Position numbers and translations under genes: made by a program
Notes under the pieces: generated by a model
What the model saw: the letters and a program-made list of their open reading frames with translations, nothing else
Database searches by the model: none
Told to the model about the DNA's origin: nothing
Origin: Argopecten irradians
Lineage: Eukaryota; Mollusca; Bivalvia; Pectinida; Pectinidae
Direction of reading: 5' to 3'
DNA length: 64,000 bases
Assembly (NCBI RefSeq): GCF_041381155.1
Contig: NC_091139.1
Span: forward strand, 7,564,383 to 7,628,382
In this document: in pieces, positions 55,279 through 64,000 of the stretch
Layout of the letters: the number at the start of each line of letters is the position of its first letter
How positions within the stretch are numbered: position 1 is the first letter of the stretch

Positions 55279-58200
55279 TCATCTTGGACTGTTAGCTTTC
55301 TGGGCTGTCGCAATCTTTTGTCTTTGTTCTCTGTGAGAAAAAAAATGAGCAGTTTTTAGTACATGTGGTGTATGTGGTGTTTGTATGAAATTTCTACACA
55401 ATGAGATAAAGATGAAAATGACATGTATGACTGACATTGTACATAATATGAACTTATTCTCTTTGTATTGATTAATTTATGTAAACCATTACCTAAAATC
55501 AATAGAAGTATATATGACGTAGTTATATTTATTAGTCACATATACAGGTATAATGGGTATTCAGGATGAATTCTTAATTTGTGATACAGAATGTCTTCTA
55601 TAAGATAAGTCAACTCAGTTAACCTATCCTCTTTAATTTCCCCACAGTTAAGATTAGAGCTATTTACCCCCTCCCCCCACTCCCCTCCCCCCCATCCCTT
55701 TGCTTAGGCCAGACTTGCTCATTCTCTCCATTATTTCATTTAAACAACCTACTCTACCATGTTCAGAGAAGATTTAATAAACCTGTTATCTGCATCCCTT
55801 GTTAAATAGCTACCTAAAATCTTACAATATGGTTAAACCAAACCATATTCATGGTTCGACTATTCTGCCTCCATCTTTATCTATAGAGTTGCCTGCTACC
55901 CCCTCCCTGCAAAGTTTAGAGTAACCTGCCCCTCCCTAGTTCAGATTAGAATAATCTGCTACCACTTTTATATACCTACTCTAAATTCAGATTTGTTCTT
56001 ACAGGATAGAATCATCTAAATTCAAGGTAAGACTTACTTTAGCTCTTCCTCCCTCTCTCTCATCTCACGAAGTTCCCGTTCAATTTTGGACTCTGCCTTC
56101 TGCGTGGTTTCTTTATAAGAAAACACATTTGAGCCTGATGAAATGCTACGTTTGAATCTATTAGGTGTCTCCTCCTTGGGCGGGGCTACTGGGGTAATTG
56201 GCATGTCTTTTAAAGAGTCTGTGTCAGAATGTTCCGAGGGTGTTTTTTCTGAATCGTTTGACATTGTACTGATACTTCTTCTCTGAATGTTAAAGTTCCG
56301 TTTAACTGGTTTATCTGATTTCTCTTCCGTAAATCTAAGTGTTTGTATATGGTCCTCCGACATTGATTTTATTGTTCCTTCTTGCATTAACTTCAGCTCT
56401 TTAGCACGCTGTTTTTCAAGTTCTTTTTGTAACCTGGAGGAACCATAATTCCTCATGACTACTGATTTTTCAGATGACCTTATGTTTCGGTTAATTGGCA
56501 AAGACGAAACGCTGTCATCGGTGCCGTTTGATACTGGTACCGGGCTACTGTGCACCGCTGGTTCAGGAGCAGCTATCTCAGGCAGACCTTTCTGCCTTCT
56601 CAGTTCATTCTCTCTTTCTCTGGCCAAACGAATCTCCTTTTCAATCGGAGTTTCCTGTTTTACTGGAATAGCGTCACTATGGTTTTGTGGTGTAACTGGA
56701 GGTGTCATGGTTACATGAATGCTTTTAACTGGCGTTGGCTGACTAGACACTTTGTTTTGAACACTTGAGGATGTAAAATTTGTCTTTACTGGTTCAGTTT
56801 TCTGGGGTGTGATTTTCTGAACTGGTTTTGCTGAACCTGAGGTTGTTGGTTCCTTTGCAGGCTTTGTTTTTGAAATAGCTTCTCTCATCCTTTGCAATTC
56901 TTCCTCTCGTTCACGTGTCTCACGAAGCTCGCGCGCGATAAGGCTCTCCCCTACATGCTGGTATGCACCAATGGCCTCCTCGTATGAGATTTCAGATTGT
57001 GGATCAGATTGGACTTCCTCAACCTCCTCTGGTTTTATCACTGTTTCTGAAACTGTCGTTGGTGGCGGGGCCACAGGTATTGGTGGGGAAGCCTCTTTTC
57101 GTTGTTGTTTCGCAATTTCCTCCTCACGTTCCCGCTGGAGACGAATTTCTCGGGCGATCACACTCTCCGTGGGATCAATCTGCTCGGTAGAGGTTTCTGC
57201 CTCCTGTTAATGAGAAATGTGAAAAAAAATTAGTATTGCAGGGACTAATATCTTTGGTAACAAACTCAGATTGTATTAACTCATTTACCCCTAAAAATTC
57301 ATAATGGACTGGTCTAGTCTTTGATTGAGAACAGCCTAAATGTGTCTTCAGGCGTGAATGAGTTAATATTCAAATGCTAAATCAATAAACAAAAGTATAT
57401 GTCAACAGAAAACATGCCATGAAGCAAAATTACCACTTCAACAATCGGTAGCATGTTGATCCATTCGTTTAAGTACTTTAACATTATCTACCGAGCTCGA
57501 AGTTCGTTTAAGATTCCTAATCAAAATGCAAGGCAGAATTGGATTCAGGTAAAACTTGATGTCGAAATATCTGCTAAATACAGATAGAACCCAAGGTAAG
57601 CACTTCAGAAAAAGACTAGTTAACAAACTCTCATTCATAGTACATAGATAATTTCCAGCGAGCACATCGCGGTGAAATGTTGTATATGTTTTCATGGTAA
57701 ACATATATGCCTTACCAGCTCGCCGAGATGCTTCATATAATACCACATGTTTTTGTCATACTAAGTCCAAACGACATGCACGATGGATCATACTTATGTA
57801 AGCCTCGTCATGTATCCAATCCGCTCAGATCATTAATTTTCAAATAATACTATATTTGTCCAGCGCGAGATATCATCCCCAATTTACGCATAACTGTGAG
57901 CGACAGATGAAGAAAATTGCTGTCTTTTGCTGAGGTAACTGATAATTGTAATATAGGATTTTTTAAAAAAAATACCCCTTTAATAAAGAATGCACTGTTC
58001 CATTTGTATTCAAAGGTGAGTTCAATACTTTAGAACGGAGGCAGAAAGAACCATTTTGGATAACAGCTTGCAATATTGAAAGAGCACAATAAACTTATTG
58101 ATTATATTCTGTATAAACGAATGCAACCTGTTACCTGAATATTGACGAATAGATTTATGAATTTCTGACTGAACAAGGTAGGACCATGTCGTCCAACACT

Positions 58201-61200
58201 CTTAACAGATGAAATCTAAAAAAAAATCCTCTGAAAGATCTTTTGTATATCATCTTTTTAAAGGCCATGGAGGTTTATTTTGTGTTAACATTCAATAAAC
58301 AGCTGCTCCTGTTTGATGAGTTTGATTAATAGAAAAAGCTTTCAACTTCCATATCAAAACTAAACCGAATTTCACAAATAACATTAATCATAAAACAAAA
58401 TGATGCATAACAGATCAGGATGTTTCAAATGTTTAAAACTAACAAAATTCTTTAAATAACAACAAATCTTTAGTTTAGATAAATCAATAATTACTACTTG
58501 TATATTTTGTAAGCCCAGTTAATTCAAAGTACACATCTAATTAATCTAAAGTAAAGCATGTTCATCAGTTGGTTCAGATATAATTTGGGTTGCGTTAAAG
58601 AGCATGTACCTGTAATATATATATATATTTTTTAAATTCTTACTAGTTTAAGATTAGCTACCCCGTGTATTTATTTCTAGGAATTATGAACTATTTCAAA
58701 ATAATTATTCTTTTTTTCAGTGAAAATATTTTAAAGACAAAAACTTGAAATGGAAATCTATCTGTATCTAAAATAAAAATCTGCGTGTGTAAACCTACTT
58801 TTGTCCAAACCCCACTCTGTATAAGGTGGATATTTGCATACATTCCCACCGTATGGATGTCCCTATCCTTTGAAATCTTCATGCTGTCACAAGATGGCTA
58901 AACACTTCCACACCTAATCACTCAAGGACAGTAAATATGGTGTTGAGGTTTCCACCAATCTACTCACAGCGAGAAAACATTTTGAATGCAGTGGGATTGA
59001 TTTTTCAAATTTATGAGACGTTGATTCTTTGCTTACGCCCCCTTCCCCTTTTGAAGTAGATTAAATTCTAAATAACATTCGGTGTATTTGGCCACGACTT
59101 AAGTAAACAACTTCCCTAACATGCATACCTTCGACATGGCTACGTTTGAGAACGTGTGGTAGTCTTAAAGCCATTTATTATTGTCATTTTTTTGTGTTAC
59201 AACGTTGAATGGCCGTCTTTAACGGTTGTCTACCTGGGCGTGCCAGATATATTGAAGTGAACGGAGTTGTCAATCAGGTAAAGAGAAGCTGATCAGCTCA
59301 CGCCAGGTATTTATAAGGTTATCAGAGATGCCCAGTACGTACACGCAATGCTGTTGATGATGTCATTTGTAGGTGAAACGCAGGGTGTGGTTCCATCACT
59401 CCACAGGAAGTCATAATTTTGCCCAACTCCTTATATTATCATCCCACATTTAAAGAATCCATTCTTAAATCATGATTACAACTAGGTTATCCGGTAATAA
59501 AATCAAATTTTCATGAACATACGTTTATAGCTCTAATGAAAGAAAGTGTTCGATTCCACACTCACTGACTTTTTCCTAAACTTTTTCCTTCAGAAACAGA
59601 CTGGTCTGTACTGTTGACTCCACAGAAATACGTTCCATAGAATAACTTTAATGACCTTGTCTATGTTGTCTAGTGGGCTAGCCACCAGCTAGTACCTCGA
59701 TTGAAAATGGCTTTGATAAACTCAGCAAATGAAAAAATTATAACAATTGACAGAACAGTTCCCTTGCCAGAAATTTCCACATCCCAACATAAACATATTC
59801 CAGGAGAAAGGAAAAATATTGGCTGAAATCTTATACTTATCTAACATCTCTCCAGGTAAATATTTGATGAGGATGACAATTACCTGGACGAAGTATACAG
59901 GTATATGCTTCTTAGCCTCTGGCAGATACAGCATTCCTAGCATCTTCCTGAGAACAGTGTATGTATACCAACGGCTAAACAACTAAGATGCTTAAACAGA
60001 AACTAGCCTCCTCCCAGTCGTCAGCTGTTTACCCCAGCCCACACTTTATTATGGGATAAATTCTACTTTTTGACGTTTCATATATTTTACTGCTTGGATT
60101 TGTCTGATCACATTTTTACAATGTTTTGTTGTATGTAAGCCTGACCTCAGCTTGAACTAAATCTGATAAGCCTCAGACAGAATGTTCACCGAGGCTGCAT
60201 GATTCAACCAACCAATATCATATCGGGGACCACAACACACTACAATAGACACAGAATTTTGAATATTTTGGTCATTTTCCAAAGGTTCAAAGTACCTTTC
60301 AGTTGTTGTCAAAGTTTGGATATTTTTGCCAGCTATTGTTGACAGTACTGTTTAGTTCCTTTCTGACCTGTTATAATTGGTAATTTTATTCAATAATTCA
60401 CAATATTTAGGCTTCTATTGTTGACAACATGATTTAAGCTAGAAGTGTTTTGAAAACACAATGTATCCCCAGAGTCATTATTCAAGGTAGGGCTCTTGCG
60501 TAGCAGTCTTAGAGGCACTTTATAATACAGCAGATTTTTACACGAGGATTAATTATCATGATCGGCTGCATTAATGATATGATTGCCTTAAAGATGCTCC
60601 ACCGCTGACAAATGGTATTTTTTCATTATCAAAAACAGGAGCAGACAATTTAGTATTTTTCTTCAGTTACAAAAGTTACTTACTTTATACCATTATCACC
60701 ATTGAAAAGTTTGAGCTTCTAATTTTACTTCAAGTTAAAAATATGAAAAATAATTAATTGCATCCCGGAAAAATTCCATGGCACTATATTCTATATGAAA
60801 TGAAGTACTGATTGCGCATGCATCGAAGGCGAAACAAATTATTTTATATAATTTTTTGTGTTAATTAGGCATATATATACACGATTAAACACCAATTATT
60901 GTTCAAATGATGAATATCATTTATGCTCTGTCGGCGGTGGAGCATCTTTAAGTGTCTTAATGGGACATATATTCCTCAGCCGCCATGTGTCAGAGAAGGA
61001 CACAATGGGACTAGATGGGACCAGACAGGACACAATGGGACTAGATGGGACCAGACAGGACACAATGGGACTAGATGGGACCAGACAGGACACAATGGGA
61101 CAGGACGGGGTAAGATAGGACGAGATGGTACAGTGCGACAGACCTTGAGAACACTTTATTCCAAGGAACACCTCTAATTTCATGGCCAGGGCATAATACT

Positions 61201-63313
61201 CATGAAAACAACACATTCTGTTAACTTTTAGAGAGTTTCTTTAAAATAAAATCCTTACCTCATCATCACTGACGACGTTTTGACTGACAGCCTGCTCCCG
61301 CTCCTGTTGTTCTTCAATCTCCTGTTTGATGATTGTCTCCCGTCGCTGTAGTTCAGACCCACGGTCAGCCTCAGTCATTTCATGGTACATTGTCTTGAGT
61401 TCATTGTTGTTGTTGTTATTGTTCTGAGCCTCAAACGTTGCTATGGTTTTCATCTGTTTAGAATCCTCCTGGCGTTTCTGAAGTTCAAGTCTTTCTTCTT
61501 GCTCGCGCTTTAGCATTTCCTCTCGCTCATTGGCGAGACGAATTTCACGAGCAATGGCACTTTCATTGGCATATTCGTCCTCCATTTTCTTTTCACTGGG
61601 TGGTTCCTCTGCAGCAGGCTCTGCAGAATCGACCACACTAACAGGTTTATACGGCAGCTTCACCTCCCAATGTTTCACAGAGCTCTTCTTAGGCGTAGGT
61701 TTCGGCGCTGGAGAAGATCCTGCTGACGACTGAAACAACGTCTCCCACTGTTTACGCGTCGACCCAAGATCCGCTATAGATTCCCTGTCTACGATTTCGG
61801 TTGTTTTTCCGTCCTCAACAACGTTTGCGCTGTACAAGTTGACCTTTTCAGGCTTTTCCTCCCAGTTGACGCTACCTTTAAGAGCGACTTTATAATCAGT
61901 TTCCGTCGTCCTATCTTCCTCGCTGTCAGCGTTCCATTGCTTCTTGTCTGACACTGCTGGTAAGGGCTTGCTGTTATCTGTAAACACACAAAAACATGTC
62001 TTGATATAAAACTCGGATGACGCACCAACAGGATTATGACATGATGGATATTAATGACTTTGTGGAAAAATTACATAAAAAAATTTAAACCCGAAATATA
62101 CATTTATACGAGACGTCCGTTCACACCTCCAAATTTTGATTTGATGTGACTTTCTCACCTGAGAGACATCTCACCTGAGAGCGTTCAGGTATGAATTTAT
62201 ACCTGTATAGTTTTATCAGCTATGGTACCTAAGGTTAAATGATGCACACACATGAGATTAAGGCATTGTTTCAGCTATTTATGATTTATATGTCAGACGC
62301 TGCAGGGAGCCAATCGATCTGGATATTGTGCACTATTGTGTACATATGCACATTTCTCAATGCCACAGGGACATAATTTTTTTTATACATTCCTGGTACG
62401 GTGACCTCCAAATATGGATAATTTATGTACATATTGACTTTCAGTTTATGTCCAAAAACATTTTTCATTATTTAGCTGTTCATGCTTGTCCATAAGATTG
62501 TTTGTTTTGATCATGTATTGATGACAGCCAACAGATACCAATGAAACTTTCAGTCCTTTCAGGGGTCACTTTTCTCTATAATCAATTTCTGCCATTGATA
62601 ACAGCATCTTTCAACAGTCAGATCCATCATGTATATTCATTTCGAATGTTTGAACATGTCGTGTTCCTAAAACATATTCTATTTATTTTAAGGAATACTA
62701 TGAGAACTATATATCCTTGGTCAACCTGAAAAATGAAATCCTGACAATATCGTCACCCATATCCACCCATCCCTAACTAAACATTTGATACCACCTATCT
62801 ACAGAGAAACAGGATATTGACAACATTGTTAACATGTAACTGACAAAAGATTAAAGATTTCTAAATTTAATAATTCAGTTATCAGTTACAGACAAAACTG
62901 ACCACGCTATTTAGATATCAATGGTGAAAGTTAACATCTGTAATCCTAAACAATGTTATCTGTAAAGTGTTATCAGAGAAAACTATGTGAGGAATGGTGT
63001 CCGATATCAATCGACCAGGTACTGGACGGTCAAGTAACATATTACAAACCCGGAAAATTATTATCTGAAACCTAAAAGTAGGTTAATCACAGACACAACA
63101 TAAAATATCGATCTCTATTTGCTGTCTCCAGGATTCAAATTATCAAAAAAAAAAAAAAAATAAATAAATAAATAAAAGGAAAAAATTTGATATTGATTAT
63201 CAGGAACAATCCATTACAAAAATTAGGTGAAGCAGCCTTGTCCATTTAAAACAGTCTTGTCCATAAATCTACCTACCTAACAACCACATTTGGATTGTTG
63301 CCACTCGGGACAT
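55279..63313 (-). CDS. AKAP2/MISP-family-like protein with five EIRxxREREEEL modules
   Basis: Coding exons (plus coordinates): 63277-63313 (candidate), 61259-61977, 56038-57203, 55279-55330. Phases agree and a TGA closes at 55279, giving 657 aa. Repeated modules start near residues 151 (ESAIAREIRLANEREEML), 266 (SVIAREIRLQREREEEIA), 338 (ESLIARELRETREREEEL), 437 (TPIEKEIRLARERENELR) and 623 (SKIERELREMREREEELK). They match the motif of the AKAP2 C-terminal/MISP family (Pfam AKAP2_C), whose vertebrate members act in PKA anchoring or spindle/actin cortex organisation. Another conserved-looking block is RKQWETLF with KHWEVKLPYKP (about 87-122). The rest is polar and likely disordered, with a poly-Asn run. 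Which vertebrate gene it corresponds to cannot be settled here, and PKA binding is not shown. The first exon (MSRVATIQMWLL) is inferred only from a phase-1 GTAGGT donor. Further 5' exons may exist. Confidence 0.8.
57204..59128. other. Large intron of the AKAP2/MISP-like gene (3' half)
   Basis: AT-rich; the minus frames 57438-57746 and 58691-58882 lack domain content. A TA-repeat is at about 58616-58628. No additional exon is supported. Confidence 0.4.
59129..59137 (-). CDS. Candidate alternative first coding exon (MSK)
   Basis: On the minus strand ATGTCGAAG is followed directly by GTATGC, a phase-0 donor. The next exon in the gene (starting 57203, GAGGCAGAA) also begins in phase 0. Joining them would give a shorter protein lacking the 61259-61977 exon and starting MSKEAETSTEQ. 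The motif is short, so this is only a candidate. A similar ATGGCTAAG/GTACGC occurs at 63428-63420. Confidence 0.35.
60588..60951 (+). mobile_element. TTAA-flanked 364-bp MITE (copy G)
   Basis: TTAA at both ends; termini AGATGCTCCACCGCTGACA and TCGGCGGTGGAGCATCT. Same length and orientation as copies A and D. It is inserted in an intron of the AKAP2/MISP-like gene. Confidence 0.75.
60998..61110 (+). repeat. 30-bp minisatellite, about 4 copies
   Basis: CCAGACAGGACACAATGGGA plus CTAGATGGGA repeats at exactly 30 bp, a multiple of three, so frames stay open on both strands (60858-61118, 60917-61216, 60923-61177). None is a gene. It lies about 50 bp from MITE copy G. Confidence 0.85.
63145..63178 (+). 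repeat. Poly(A) and TAAA tract
   Basis: A run of about 16 A followed by four TAAA units; possibly the tail of a degraded retroelement, though no body is recognised upstream. Confidence 0.5.
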
Positions 63314-63419
63314 TTTCAAAACGAAATGAAAGTAACTCCTTTCTCAACACTTGATCTTCAGAACACAAACAGAACATCTCCGGACAACTTTGAGGAATTT
63401 TCTGTTTTATATGGCGTAC

Positions 63420-63428
63420 CTTAGCCAT
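63420..63428 (-). CDS. Candidate alternative start codon exon (MAK)
   Basis: Minus strand ATGGCTAAG followed by GTACGC, a weak phase-0 donor. It could pair with a phase-0 acceptor such as 57203 but not with 61977. Lower support than the 59129-59137 candidate. Confidence 0.2.
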
Positions 63429-63865
63429 GACTTACGACTGTTGTGTGTGAATTTCCATTGAAGTTCTATACCACTGGGTTTATCAAAGTCGTAAATTTAG
63501 ATAATTTCATTGTTTTTAAGTATCACTAAGGGTGGAAGAAAGTATAAATTATAAATGTTACATCATAAAGGGCTGGCAGTGCTGAGTCGGTGGGAACACT
63601 CACAGAAACAGATTACTGAGTTATTATCTCATTACTGGGTTAAAGTCTGAAAACTGAGATCTGGTTAGAATTGACTTAATAATCACTTAACATTTATGTA
63701 ACTATATCATACTTATCTATTTCAAACTGCTAATTCAGCAATCTCTAATGACGTTTTTTATTACTCATATTAGCTGTCTTATAATTTAAGGTTTATTTGG
63801 CAATAAATCAGACATGTTTCAGTAAAATAATATGGACTAAAATGAAATTCTGATTTCGTCCTTAC

Positions 63866-63910
63866 ATGACCCTGGCTGTTAATAGGACGTAAAACTAAAC
63901 TAAACAAACA
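63866..63910 (+). mobile_element. SINE 3' end fragment
   Basis: ATGACCCTGGCTGTTAATAG followed by GACGTAAAACTAAACTAAAC is the tail of the SINE family at 24745-24960, with an ACTAA-rich terminal repeat. The head is missing. Confidence 0.5.
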
Positions 63911-64000
63911 AACTGATTTTGCCAGGTACCGGATAACTACATTTTCAAATGAAAATAAAAGTAAAATAAATTTTGAGGAATCATAATATTGTGGAAATTA

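Noticed and set aside
56455..57210. Several plus-strand frames of 72-87 codons
   Set aside because: Antisense shadows of the long AKAP2/MISP-like exon 56038-57203.
57438..57746. 102-codon minus-strand frame in the AKAP2/MISP-like intron
   Set aside because: No domain, no matching splice signals and ordinary AT-rich composition.
60858..61216. Open frames on both strands with DGTRQDTMGL-type repeats
   Set aside because: The 30-bp repeat period is a multiple of three, so frames stay open by construction. They begin inside a MITE.

Overview
The window is animal nuclear DNA. It is AT-rich, its genes are split by GT-AG introns, and it is full of short non-autonomous transposons, tRNA-derived SINEs and minisatellites. 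The repeat types (elements opening with an AGCTCACCTGG hairpin and built of ~160-bp tandem cores, and SINEs ending in GGCTGTTAATAGGACGT) suggest a bivalve mollusc. That is inference from repeat style; no species can be named. No CRISPR array, operon or autonomous transposase was seen.

Four protein-coding genes are supported. (1) A CLIP4-like gene (ankyrin repeats plus three CAP-Gly domains) lies on the minus strand, 27506 to 8677. Thirteen coding exons were reassembled by hand with consistent phases, giving an 810-aa model; without the less certain first exon it is 623 aa. (2) A short intronless gene (142 aa, not recognised) lies on the same strand at 13976-13548, inside the 6.4-kb CLIP4 intron, with its own GC-rich promoter carrying two CACGTG boxes. 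(3) R3HDM4 (R3H domain) lies on the plus strand, 44347-48431, with seven coding exons and 276 aa. (4) A minus-strand gene, 63313 to 55279, encodes a protein with five copies of an IxREIRxxxEREEEL module as in the AKAP2/MISP C-terminal family, in four coding exons and 657 aa. CLIP4 and R3HDM4 diverge across about 17 kb of gene-free, repeat-rich DNA. R3HDM4 and the AKAP2/MISP-like gene converge across about 7 kb.

Layout: 1-8.6 kb is mobile-element debris. 8.7-27.5 kb is CLIP4, with two introns that begin with arrays of copies of the upstream exon's own 3' end and splice donor. 27.5-44.3 kb is intergenic with minisatellites and MITEs. 44.3-50.5 kb is R3HDM4 and its probable 3' UTR. 50.5-55.2 kb is a minisatellite, a tandem-core element, a tandem SINE and the 3' flank of the last gene. 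55.3-63.4 kb is the AKAP2/MISP-like gene.

The most unusual signals are: the paired exon-end/donor arrays in CLIP4, one of which also holds a partial copy of the exon; a TTAA-targeting MITE whose empty site is preserved in a tandem duplicate next door; a group of fold-back elements with CACAGG ends, two with direct-repeat flanks; and two tandem-core elements that share architecture and a terminal motif but not sequence.
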